Positions 6,521-13,188 of a stretch of 15,530 nt of DNA are shown piece after piece. A program made the position numbers and the translations under genes. The DNA is from Chloroflexota bacterium (GTDB taxonomy: Bacteria; Chloroflexota; Dehalococcoidia; SAR202; UBA11138): contig JADFHV010000011.1 of NCBI GenBank assembly GCA_022566975.1, forward strand, positions 1 through 15,530. The letters are read 5' to 3'. Within the stretch, counting starts at the first letter, position 1, and every line of letters begins with the position of its first letter. The notes below the pieces were generated by a model, which was given only the letters and a program-made list of their open reading frames with translations, did no database searches and had not been told where the DNA came from.

Positions 6521-6630
6521 GCGCGTCCTTGCCAAGGACGAGGTCTTGGGTTCGATCCCCATCGCCGGCTCCAGACCCCTTGACACCTGCGCCCTTTTGC
6601 GTCCCACGCTCACCCTGATTCGTGAGCGGG
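6521..6630 (+). repeat. Right direct repeat: tRNA-Gly 3' fragment plus flank
   Basis: Bases 6521-6573 copy the anticodon arm, T arm and CCA end of tRNA-Gly(GCC), with two mismatches (GTCG to GTCT, and CCCGC to CCGGC in the acceptor strand). The 5' half of a tRNA is absent upstream, so this is not a functional tRNA. The flank at 6581-6630 is identical to 4489-4538, including the CGCTCAC/GTGAGCG hairpin. It is best read as an attachment-site duplication. Confidence 0.8.
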
Positions 6631-6637
6631 CTAGCCC

Positions 6638-6706
6638 TACCGGCCCTACGACGTGCGACGGGCAAAGGAAGACCACCAGGAGAGCTCGATCATGCAACGT
6701 CCCTGA
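6638..6706 (+). pseudogene. Second integrase C-terminal tail (remnant)
   Basis: Translates as YRPYDVRRAKEDHQESSIMQRP before TGA at 6704. This aligns without gaps to the tail at 4685-4753 (YRPYDVRRAKAEHQEQSIIKNL). In the first half of the alignment most nucleotide differences are at third codon positions, the pattern left by protein-level selection. So both are relics of two diverged integrases rather than one recent duplicate. Sequence equivalent to 4570-4684 is missing here. Confidence 0.6.
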
Positions 6707-6745
6707 CAAGATAATCCTCTGGTAACTATCTTCATGGCGTCCCAG

Positions 6746-6774
6746 TTGACCGCATCGGGAGCCGTCGTTACACT
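6746..6774 (+). promoter_or_regulatory. Promoter of the lipoprotein gene
   Basis: TTGACC (6746-6751) and TACACT (6769-6774) with a 17-base spacer, about 70 bases before the ATG at 6844. The same hexamer pair and spacing occur at 14386-14414. Confidence 0.65.
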
Positions 6775-6843
6775 CACACCTAATCACCAGCCGGAGGGGG
6801 CGAGTGCTGGCTGTGACTTCGTGACGTCAGAGGGGAACCGAAC

Positions 6844-7326
6844 ATGCGACATCTATGGGTCGGGTCTCTGCTGCTAGCGGCCGCAGCGTTGCTACCTATG
6901 CAGGCATGTGGAGGCTCGGATGAGCCGGCCGTGGCCTCCGAGAAATTCGGGCTGCTTACCACCGAGGAGCTAGCCCCGGAGCCCATCCAGTCCGAGAACC
7001 TGGCGTCGAACTATATGCGCCAAACGGAAGCCGCAGACGCCAGGTACAAAGGCAAGGTGGTCGAGATAGAGGGGTTGATCACCGAAGTCGGCCGGACCGC
7101 CGACGATGTCCCCTATATAGGTATGACCGGCATGGCGTGGCTGTTGGTCCAATGCATCTTCCCCGAGAGTTGGACAGGCGACCTCCCCCAGCTCACGATA
7201 GCGCAACCGGCGGTCCTCCGCGGCAGGGTGGAAGGGCTTCTCGACAACGTCAGGGTCGGAGAACGCCAGTTTTTCGAGTCTTCTGGCGTACGCCTGACCC
7301 TCAGCGATTGCGCCGTCGTGGAGTGA
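6844..7326 (+). CDS. Lipoprotein with tRNA_anti-like (OB-fold) domain
   Basis: Encodes 160 residues. The N terminus has a short basic start, a hydrophobic core and MQAC (Cys22), consistent with a signal-peptidase-II lipobox, although Met at -3 is unusual. After a linker come LASNYMRQTEAADARYKGK and VVEIEGLITEVGR, then VQCIFPESW, AVLRGRVEGLL and LTLSDCAVVE. This is the layout of the OB_RRO/tRNA_anti-like family (PF12869 type), including its conserved late Cys. The domain normally follows 'N...Y.gK.v.v.G.v' as here. Function in the family is unclear; it is probably a surface-anchored ligand- or partner-binding protein. The ATG at 6844 has a GAGGGG ribosome site about 8 bases upstream, and a promoter lies at 6746-6774. 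It converges on the DUF35 gene at 7356. Confidence 0.75.
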   Translation: MRHLWVGSLLLAAAALLPMQACGGSDEPAVASEKFGLLTTEELAPEPIQSENLASNYMRQTEAADARYKGKVVEIEGLITEVGRTADDVPYIGMTGMAWLLVQCIFPESWTGDLPQLTIAQPAVLRGRVEGLLDNVRVGERQFFESSGVRLTLSDCAVVE

Positions 7327-7355
7327 CTGAGGTCCCCTGAGAGGGGGCAACACCC

Positions 7356-7841
7356 CTACTCCACGGGCACGAAGTATACGTCGGTAACCTTGAACTTGCT
7401 GTTGCGCCGGAACCGTGCCTCCACGTCCATCCCTATTCGCGCCTCTTCCGGCTCGGCCCCTATCAACCGCGACATGAAGAGCGTGTCCACGCCGTCAAAC
7501 TCCACCAGGATGAGCGTAAACGGGGTCTCCTCAAGAAACTCCTGCCCGCCGTAGTAGCACGTGGTGTGGCTATGCACCCGTCCCTTGGTGGGGAGCTCAT
7601 GCCACTCCGTCTCCGTACCGTCCTCCATGCAATGCCCGCGAGGCGTCCCGTAGACGATCCCGCACTCGGTGCACCTGCTTCCCAGTAGCCGCCCGTTCGC
7701 CAGTCCGGCGAAGAAGGGAGAGTCCTGGGCGTAGCTGTGGATGTAGTCGATCTCGTAGTGGTCTTTGATGATGATGGGGTCGGTGTTGAAGAGGACCGTC
7801 CCATCCTCGGTCTCTGGCAATCTCACTCTTCGCCTGGGCAT
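7356..7841 (-). CDS. DUF35 zinc-ribbon/OB-fold protein, thiolase partner
   Basis: Encodes 161 residues. After an N-terminal helical region (FFAGLANGRL) comes the rubredoxin-like ribbon SRCTECGIVYGTPRGHCMED, with Cys57, Cys60 and Cys71; the expected fourth Cys is Asp74, so the site is CxxC...CxxD. The OB fold follows (WHELPTKGRVHSHTT, FTLILVEFDG, RIGMDVEARFRR). Such proteins bind acyl-CoA and dock onto thiolase-superfamily enzymes: HMG-CoA synthase/acetoacetyl-CoA thiolase in archaea, and Ltp2 aldolase with ChsH2 in steroid side-chain breakdown. Its ATG overlaps the thiolase stop by one base (TGATG), strongly suggesting a stoichiometric complex with that protein. Confidence 0.88.
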   Translation of the reverse strand: MPRRRVRLPETEDGTVLFNTDPIIIKDHYEIDYIHSYAQDSPFFAGLANGRLLGSRCTECGIVYGTPRGHCMEDGTETEWHELPTKGRVHSHTTCYYGGQEFLEETPFTLILVEFDGVDTLFMSRLIGAEPEEARIGMDVEARFRRNSKFKVTDVYFVPVE

Positions 7842-9094
7842 CAGTAACCCCTCTCCATGATCGTGACGGTAATATACGTCCCCGTCCCGGCATGACTGTG
7901 GATGGCTCCCCGCCGCGCGTCAGCCACCTGAAGCTCATCGTTTCCCAGGTGCTTCTCGATAGACCCCTGGAGCTGCCATAAGGCGAACACGGCCTGCATC
8001 AGCCCGGTGGCTCCGACGGGATGACCGCACGCCAGCAGCCCGCCCGAGGGATTGACCGGTATCACGCCCTCCAGCGTTGGATGCCCCGACTCGATGAAAG
8101 GCCCTCCTTCGCCGTACTTGCACAACCCCAGGTCTTCGTACGTCTGGACCTCCGACGACGTGTAGGCGTCGTGGAGCTCCACGAAGTCGAGGTCAGCCGT
8201 GGGGTTCTCTATCCCGGCCATCATGTAGGCTTCCTTGGCTGCCGCTCTCGCGCCGCGGAAGGAGTGGACGCCCGGCCAGCGCAGCTTCTTGTAGTCCTCC
8301 GCCGACTCGTGAGGCAGCAGCATGACCTCCCCGTGCGGCCTGTCGGCCATGCGCATCGCGTCGGTCCCGGAACCCACGCCCGTGATCCTCACCGGCCGGT
8401 CGGTCAGCTGGGCGGCCGCGTCCTCGCTGGCCAGGATCGCCACCGCGGCGCCGTCGGACATGGTGCATATGTCCAGCATGGTCAGCGGCGTCGCCACCAT
8501 CGGCGAGGCGCGCACCTCCTCGACCGTTAGCTCCACGGGGCTCTGGGCGTACGGGTTGTGGACGGCGTTGCCGTGGTTCTTTATCGCCACCATCGCGAAC
8601 TGCTCGGCCGTGGTGCCGAACTCGTACATATGCCGCTGGGCCATCATCGCGTAGTAACCGGTGTAGAAGCCGCCCAGGGGGTAGTCGAAGCTAGTGTCCG
8701 AGGCCAGAGCGATAAATTCGTTTCCCTTCCACGTATTGACCCTGGACATCGTCTCGAAGCCATAGGCCACCACCACATCCATCCTCCCGGACGCCACCTC
8801 AGCCCAGGCGGTTTGGATGCACAGCCCGCCGGTGGCACCGCCGCCCTCCACCCGGATGCTCGGCTTGGGACAGAGCCCAATGTAGTCGTGGACCATGGCA
8901 CCAGCCTTGAGCTGGCGGGTGAAGTGGTCCGAGAAGTAAGAGCAGACCGCCCCGTCGATCTGGTCCCGTGTCAGACTGGGGACGTCGTCCATGGCGTAGT
9001 CGAACGCCTCCTTCACCATGTAGCGGAAGTCCTTGTCGGGAGACGCCTTACGAAACTTTGTGATGCCTCCCGAGACCATGTATACGGGTCTCAT
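7841..9094 (-). CDS. SCP2-type thiolase-fold protein, possible Ltp2-like aldolase
   Basis: Encodes 417 residues with the thiolase fold. The C-terminal half has the motifs VELHDAY (305-311), NPSGG (348-352) and CGHPVGATG (356-364). At the N-terminal active site, where thiolases have (A)CASG with the nucleophilic Cys, this protein has RVEGGGATGGLC (81-92), so Gly86 replaces the Cys. The nearest cysteine is Cys92, several residues away. In the SCP2 branch, members that lack this Cys and pair with DUF35 proteins include Ltp2 retro-aldolases that release propionyl- or acetyl-CoA from steroid or branched acyl-CoA. Thiolysis or aldol cleavage of a beta-hydroxyacyl-CoA are both possible; the second fits the missing Cys. 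The ATG at 9094 has a near-perfect ribosome site, AAAGGAGGTGAC. Confidence 0.85.
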   Translation of the reverse strand: MRPVYMVSGGITKFRKASPDKDFRYMVKEAFDYAMDDVPSLTRDQIDGAVCSYFSDHFTRQLKAGAMVHDYIGLCPKPSIRVEGGGATGGLCIQTAWAEVASGRMDVVVAYGFETMSRVNTWKGNEFIALASDTSFDYPLGGFYTGYYAMMAQRHMYEFGTTAEQFAMVAIKNHGNAVHNPYAQSPVELTVEEVRASPMVATPLTMLDICTMSDGAAVAILASEDAAAQLTDRPVRITGVGSGTDAMRMADRPHGEVMLLPHESAEDYKKLRWPGVHSFRGARAAAKEAYMMAGIENPTADLDFVELHDAYTSSEVQTYEDLGLCKYGEGGPFIESGHPTLEGVIPVNPSGGLLACGHPVGATGLMQAVFALWQLQGSIEKHLGNDELQVADARRGAIHSHAGTGTYITVTIMERGY

Positions 9095-9096
9095 GT

Positions 9097-9106
9097 CACC
9101 TCCTTT
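9097..9106 (-). promoter_or_regulatory. Strong ribosome binding site of the thiolase-like gene
   Basis: On the minus strand AAAGGAGGTG lies 2 bases before the ATG of the thiolase-like gene, so the AGGAGG core is four bases from the start. It is the strongest Shine-Dalgarno match seen in the window, fixes the start at 9094 and suggests high expression. Confidence 0.8.
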
Positions 9107-9297
9107 AGCTCGTTAGCCCGGCCCCTATGATACCCTAGGCGGGCCACCGGGTCTGCATGTGATCACCTGGGTCTTGTCTCCCCGAAAAACTCGATTCCGG
9201 ACCGCCGGCATCTAACTTTCGACCGGATGCGCACATCGCAGGCTACTGCCGATGTCGATGGCAGGCCGGATATCGGAAGGACCAAGGTAACACCGCC

Positions 9298-11286
9298 ATG
9301 TCGACCATGACCCTCAGGGGTCTGATCCACCAGGCTGGCATCATGACCAGGCCCAAGTTCGCGCTGTGGCTTTCCGCCATAGCCGGGCTGCTGACTCTCC
9401 TCATCCTTCTGACGCTCGCCGTCGACGACGGGAGGATTCCCTCACAGGACCGCACCGTGCTCGACTGGGTGGCCGGACGGGACGTTCCGCTGCTCGGCGG
9501 CTTCATGGTGGGCATCAGCGGCCTGACCAGTAACTACCCCGCCTTCGGGATGGGACTGGCCGGTGTGGCGTTCCTCTGGCTCGTAGGAAACAACCGTGCG
9601 GCACTGGCCTTCGCCATCGTCGGCGGCGTGGTGGCCGCAGTCGCCGTCCTGGGCGACTTCACCCTGGGTGAGTTCGTGGGACGCTCCCGGCCGCTCCTTC
9701 AGAACGATGAGAACAGCTTCCCCAGCGGCCACGTCTTCGGCAGCACGGTCTTCTTCGGCTTCTGGGGCTTCCTGGCCGTCTATTACAGGCTCAAGAGGAA
9801 ACTCCTGGTGCCTGTGCTGGTCGTGCTGTTCCTCGTGATACTGGCCGTAGGCTTTGCCCGCATGTTCGAGCAGGTCCACTGGCCCAGCGACGTGGCGGCG
9901 GGATACCTCCTCGGGGGCGTCTGGCTCCTGCTGCTCATCCCTTTCTTCGTCTACTTCCAGAGGATGTCGTGGCTCTCCTCCCCGGAGGACGACGCCTCAA
10001 GCCTGCTCGGGGAGTGCGAGAGCTGCCGTATCGAGAGGTCCATCGCCAGCACCGTCGTGCTGGACCCCGAGGCGGGCACCGCCACAAAGACGTACAGACC
10101 GCCAGGGATCGTCCGGCTCCTCTACTGGCTGGCGTTCCAGGCTCAGTTTCCCTACGAGCACAACCGGGCGGCCCTGGACACGGCTACGCACCGCAGGAAG
10201 ATCGCCAGCGCGCTGACGCTCCACAGGTTCGGCAAAGACCTTGTCGCCCATGTGTCGGCCGTCGATTGCGGGATCGTCCAGTGCGGTTTCGTTACCGATT
10301 ACATCGCCGGCGACAAGGTCGAGAATGACGAGCCGACCAGACGGTTCCTCGGGGAGGTGGCCAAGACATTCGCCGAGGCCGGCCTCTCGGTCTGGCAGGT
10401 CAACCCTCGGAACCCTCACGCCCATACCAACATCATCCGCACCCCCGAGGGCGACAACATCATCATCGACCTCGAGTCCGCCGTGGTCACGCCGATTCCC
10501 GCGCCGGGGCAGTGGCGGTCGGCACTGAGGCGGGGCAAGGTCCCCATCTTCGACGACATCGACTTCGAGCGTCTGAGGAGTTACATAGCCGTCAACGAGA
10601 CGGCCCTCGAAGAGAGCCTGGGGTCCGAGCGTCTGGCCGAGTTCAGGCATGACGTCGAGAACGGCGAGGAGTCCATCCGAGCCTGGCAGGACTCCGAGCC
10701 CCGCATCTGGGGACACATCATCAGTGGGATGTACACCCTGCTGGACTGGAAGCGAGTCTTCGTACGAATTAAGCATGCGCTGGAGGGCGCCGACCACGTG
10801 GCGGAGGTCTTCCTGGACCGTGGTCTGGTGCGTTGGGAGGCCGAGAACAGGCTGACACCGTCTGAGAGCGAGTGGCTACGCTCCCGTCTGTCGTCGGGCG
10901 AGGCCCGGAACGCCCTGCACCACCTGGGCGTCCATCTCGTCCTGAGCGTGGTCATCGCCATCCCCATTCCGGGACTGAGGAGCCTAGCCCGCTTCCTGTG
11001 GACGCTGGCCTTTTGGTTCAAGACACAACTGCGGCGCTTCTCACGTGAGGCGCGGGAGGCTAGGAAGGCGGGCGTGAAGGCGTCCAACATCCACACCCCG
11101 GCCGTCATGTTCCTGGCCCTGCTCCCGGCCCTAGGTGGCGTCGCCTACCTTGCGTCCCGTCCGTTGAGGAAGAGAGTCATGGTCCGCCTGATGCTGGACC
11201 AGATCGCCGTCAGCCTGCCCTTCAAGCTCTACGGCCGAATGCGCCTGGGCCGATGGCTGGCCCCAGCGCCGAGACCGCTCGCCTAA
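9298..11286 (+). CDS. PAP2 phosphatase domain fused to a kinase-like domain, membrane protein
   Basis: Encodes 662 residues. Residues 20-222 are a PAP2 domain with about six membrane segments: GRSRP (128-132), FPSGH (141-145) and RMFEQVHWPSD (188-198) give the phosphatase residues. The Lys of the first motif is replaced by Gly124 and the Ser before Arg188 by Ala. Residues 240-480 resemble a protein-kinase-like or aminoglycoside-kinase-like fold. A candidate ATP-lysine is in TATKTYRPP (Lys264). VWQVNPRNPHAHTNII (365-380) sits at the catalytic loop but lacks a clear HxD Asp, and IIIDLES (388-394) sits at the DFG position. A further hydrophobic C-terminal region (about 540-650) may touch the membrane. 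The likely substrates are lipid phosphates or isoprenoid alcohols; this is an inference. The start is ATG 9298; Met4 is possible. It diverges from the thiolase-like gene. Confidence 0.8.
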   Translation: MSTMTLRGLIHQAGIMTRPKFALWLSAIAGLLTLLILLTLAVDDGRIPSQDRTVLDWVAGRDVPLLGGFMVGISGLTSNYPAFGMGLAGVAFLWLVGNNRAALAFAIVGGVVAAVAVLGDFTLGEFVGRSRPLLQNDENSFPSGHVFGSTVFFGFWGFLAVYYRLKRKLLVPVLVVLFLVILAVGFARMFEQVHWPSDVAAGYLLGGVWLLLLIPFFVYFQRMSWLSSPEDDASSLLGECESCRIERSIASTVVLDPEAGTATKTYRPPGIVRLLYWLAFQAQFPYEHNRAALDTATHRRKIASALTLHRFGKDLVAHVSAVDCGIVQCGFVTDYIAGDKVENDEPTRRFLGEVAKTFAEAGLSVWQVNPRNPHAHTNIIRTPEGDNIIIDLESAVVTPIPAPGQWRSALRRGKVPIFDDIDFERLRSYIAVNETALEESLGSERLAEFRHDVENGEESIRAWQDSEPRIWGHIISGMYTLLDWKRVFVRIKHALEGADHVAEVFLDRGLVRWEAENRLTPSESEWLRSRLSSGEARNALHHLGVHLVLSVVIAIPIPGLRSLARFLWTLAFWFKTQLRRFSREAREARKAGVKASNIHTPAVMFLALLPALGGVAYLASRPLRKRVMVRLMLDQIAVSLPFKLYGRMRLGRWLAPAPRPLA

Positions 11287-11308
11287 GGCCTGTCTCATAG
11301 CTAAGAGG

Positions 11309-11328
11309 CTTCCCCAGGCAAGGGGAAG
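11309..11328. terminator. Hairpin between convergent genes
   Basis: CTTCCCC (11309-11315) and GGGGAAG (11322-11328) form a perfect 7-bp stem with a 6-base loop, 22 bases after the PAP2-kinase stop. There is no T-run on either side, so it would be a weak or factor-dependent terminator. Confidence 0.35.
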
Positions 11329-11450
11329 ATGCGAGCTGTCGTGAGCTTCACCAACGGCCTGGGACCCAGCTACCCTGACAAACAAGGCCGGCACAGATGA
11401 CATCTCGGTCAGCCGGCCCGGCTAAGGATTGCGACCGTCCGGTCCGAGTC

Positions 11451-12548
11451 TTACCTTAGCGCAGGAATCTCCTCCGGGAGATAGTGGGTTGCCCGAAAGA
11501 CGGTATTGACCAACCCTCCAACCGGTCCCTGGTCGAAGTGGGGGTTTATGTACTCCCAGACTACCTCTCCGCCCCTGGTCACCTGAAACATCCGGCCAAA
11601 CTGGCCCTCGGTAATCAGCGTGTTCTCATTCGGCAGCCGACGAGCCCCGGAGATGTAAGGGCTGAAGAAGTTGTAGGGTGGCGTGTCATGATACTCCCAG
11701 GCGATTTCCTTCGTCTTCGGATCTATCTCAATCACCCGAGAAAAGGGCAATGCGACACTTGAACTGTGGCTGCCGTTGTCGAATACGAGGATATTGCCAT
11801 TTGGCAGCTCGTTTGGGTCGTGTTGTTGAGACAGGACGTCATAGCCCAGCCTCCACGTGAAATCGCCGGTTTTCTTGTCGATGATACAGACCGTGGATAT
11901 GTTACGAAAGCTCACCAATACCCGGTCATGGTCCAGCGGCACCACTGTATTCCCGTGACTCCACTCGTCTCGGGCATCGTTGAAGGTGATGATGTCCGTT
12001 TCGGGATCGAGATGCTCGAAAGCGTGCCACTCCCAGATTCGCATTCCCGAGGCGTCAACCTCTATGATGGCGTCGGCCCACATGCCATCTGCACCGCTGC
12101 CCGGTACTCCACCTTTGACCTTGGCAGCCAGATCGTCGGGCACAGGTTCCATCGTTAGATAGATGGCGCCTCCCGATGACGTGCGACGGGCATCGTGGTG
12201 ATGGTCCTTGTCGTGATGTTCCCAGACTATCTCTCCATGCCAGTCGACTTCCAGTAGGACTCCACCTTTCCACCTACCCCAGGCGGGAAACCGGCTCCTT
12301 AGAGTTTCGTCGCTAGTCTTACCCAAGTAGAACAAGTTGCCGTTTGGGAGGAGATAGCCATAGAGGCCCGGCGGATACGGCAAGTCCCAGCGATGGACCT
12401 CGGCTCCCATGCGGTCTAGCAGGTAAACAGCCCCAGACCCATACATTGGGGCGTACAGCGTATATCCCGGCGAGGCTAGCTCCTCGTTCATGGCGGTAAG
12501 ACCGGTCCTGGCCATCCGGCGGCGGGTCTGCTGGTCAACACTCGCCAT
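11451..12548 (-). CDS. Arylsulfotransferase-like beta-propeller protein
   Basis: Encodes 365 residues from ATG 12548, preferred over an upstream open extension because AAAGGAGG lies just before it and the extension has no family features. Propeller-like repeats are visible: VYLLDRMGAEVHRWDLP, LLPNGNLFYLGK, VLLEVDWHGEIVWEHHD, IIEVDASGMRIWEWH, VCIIDKKTGDFTWRLGYD, VIEIDPKTKEIAWEYHD and GEVVWEYINPHF. Each has a Asp/Gly...W pattern typical of ASST (PF05935/PF14269). HDPNELPNGNILVFDNG and SHGNTVVPLDHDRVLVS carry histidines of the kind that line the ASST active site. Family members transfer sulfate between phenolic donors and acceptors. No signal peptide is apparent, unlike many periplasmic ASSTs, so location is uncertain. 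A ribbon-helix-helix gene lies 65 bases upstream on the same strand. Confidence 0.82.
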   Translation of the reverse strand: MASVDQQTRRRMARTGLTAMNEELASPGYTLYAPMYGSGAVYLLDRMGAEVHRWDLPYPPGLYGYLLPNGNLFYLGKTSDETLRSRFPAWGRWKGGVLLEVDWHGEIVWEHHDKDHHHDARRTSSGGAIYLTMEPVPDDLAAKVKGGVPGSGADGMWADAIIEVDASGMRIWEWHAFEHLDPETDIITFNDARDEWSHGNTVVPLDHDRVLVSFRNISTVCIIDKKTGDFTWRLGYDVLSQQHDPNELPNGNILVFDNGSHSSSVALPFSRVIEIDPKTKEIAWEYHDTPPYNFFSPYISGARRLPNENTLITEGQFGRMFQVTRGGEVVWEYINPHFDQGPVGGLVNTVFRATHYLPEEIPALR

Positions 12549-12551
12549 AGA

Positions 12552-12560
12552 CCCTCCTTT
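12552..12560 (-). promoter_or_regulatory. Ribosome binding site deciding the arylsulfotransferase start
   Basis: On the minus strand AAAGGAGGG sits 3 bases before the ATG at 12548, with GGAGG about five bases from the start. This supports the shorter protein over the open frame extending to 12668. Confidence 0.7.
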
Positions 12561-12613
12561 CTTGGACCTCAGCAACTCGACTCGCAGTCCTGTGCCTGCG
12601 AGTGGTCCAATCC

Positions 12614-12790
12614 CTACTTGGCGCGACCGTCGCGCCCCACCTTCTCCTGTATCGCCTCCTCCAGCCACTCCCCGATGGTCTTACCAGCCACAACGGCGCC
12701 AATCTTGGCCTGACGGTATACCGCGGGGTCAAGACGGATGCTGATATTGGGCCTTTCGCCTGTGCGCGGCCTGCCTGTCCGAGGACTCAT
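12614..12790 (-). CDS. Small ribbon-helix-helix-like protein (58 aa)
   Basis: An ATG at 12790 opens a 58-residue frame ending at TAG 12614. A basic, Pro/Arg-rich N terminus (MSPRTGRPRTGERP) is followed by NISIRLDPAVYRQAKIGAVV, then AGKTIGEWLEEAIQEKV. The strand, helix, turn, helix pattern with 'isiRLdp..y...K.aA...gktigeWleeAI' is that of CopG/Arc-type or HicB-C-terminal DNA-binding proteins, often antitoxins or autoregulators. No toxin gene is adjacent, so it may be an orphan regulator. It lies on the same strand upstream of the arylsulfotransferase gene and could control it. The ribosome site is weak (GGTATCTCC). It was easily missed because of its size. Confidence 0.75.
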   Translation of the reverse strand: MSPRTGRPRTGERPNISIRLDPAVYRQAKIGAVVAGKTIGEWLEEAIQEKVGRDGRAK

Positions 12791-13077
12791 GGAGATACCG
12801 TACTTAATGTAATGCGCAAAGTAAAGCGGCTACTGGCACCCGTCTATCCGGACCGGCCAGGTGCATCGAGACCCGGCTGAAAAGCCTTCCCGCGTCGAGC
12901 CCCGCGCTCAGGCGGCCGCGCGGGACCACATCACAGCCTTTACCTATTCTTTACCTTAAGTACACGAAAACTATATGCAGACTTGACCCTTCCACCCTGG
13001 TAGTTCGGGCGTACACCGCCTACGCTGATAGAGGAACTAGAAAGCCCCTAGCGGTCCACGATCAGGAGGAACACGAG
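12791..13077. other. Divergent intergenic region
   Basis: This gap separates the minus-strand ribbon-helix-helix gene from the plus-strand zinc-ribbon genes. It holds an AT-rich patch with a candidate plus-strand promoter (12950-12977) and a short AT-rich patch right before the ribbon-helix-helix start. I see no gene here. Confidence 0.5.
12950..12977 (+). promoter_or_regulatory. Candidate promoter of the zinc-ribbon pair
   Basis: TTTACC (12950-12955) and TATATG (12972-12977) are separated by 16 bases in an AT-rich island about 100 bases before the microprotein ATG at 13078. Each hexamer matches the consensus at four positions. Confidence 0.35.
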
Positions 13078-13179
13078 ATGGATAAATGCAGATGGTGCAG
13101 TGCATCGTACGCTCCCCGATTCCGGCTTCAGAGGTGTGTAATATGTGCCAGCCCTCTACAGAGGCTCCCTGCGAATTGA
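13078..13179 (+). CDS. 33-residue double-CxxC zinc-ribbon microprotein
   Basis: An ATG at 13078, behind AGGAGG about 9 bases upstream, opens a 33-residue frame ending at TGA 13177-13179. It contains CRWC (Cys4, Cys7) and CVIC (Cys20, Cys23), a complete four-cysteine zinc-ribbon set. The remainder is basic (Arg12, Arg14, Arg16, Arg19). The very good ribosome site and paired CxxC motifs argue that it is translated despite its size. It ends 9 bases before the next small zinc-ribbon gene, so the two are probably co-transcribed. Function is unknown; binding to nucleic acid or to a partner protein is possible. Confidence 0.6.
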   Translation: MDKCRWCSASYAPRFRLQRCVICASPLQRLPAN

Positions 13180-13188
13180 GAGTTCGTC

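Larger units (their letters stand above)
4430..6573. mobile_element. tRNA-Gly-associated integrative islet (about 2.1 kb)
   Basis: The 3' part of tRNA-Gly (4430-4482) recurs as a direct repeat at 6521-6573, with two mismatches over 53 bases. The next 50 bases of flank are also repeated exactly (4489-4538 and 6581-6630). Each copy is followed by the C-terminal end of a tyrosine-recombinase frame. Tyrosine integrases commonly enter the 3' end of tRNA genes and duplicate it, so the arrangement reads as an element, or two tandem elements, whose integrase genes have decayed. The cargo is one minus-strand operon of three genes with a different compositional feel from the flanks. I infer that the element is no longer autonomously mobile, because only integrase tails remain. 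Confidence 0.7.

Noticed and set aside
6521..6573. Second tRNA-Gly gene
   Set aside because: Only the anticodon-to-3' part is present, with an acceptor mismatch and no 5' half. It is an attachment-site copy.
8558..9130. Plus-strand frames opposite the thiolase-like gene
   Set aside because: Antisense shadows of a clear SCP2-type thiolase with a strong ribosome site on the minus strand.
12549..12668. N-terminal extension of the arylsulfotransferase-like protein to 12668
   Set aside because: Gly/Arg-rich extension without homology signal; AAAGGAGG directly before ATG 12548 sets the start, and the extension would overlap the ribbon-helix-helix gene.
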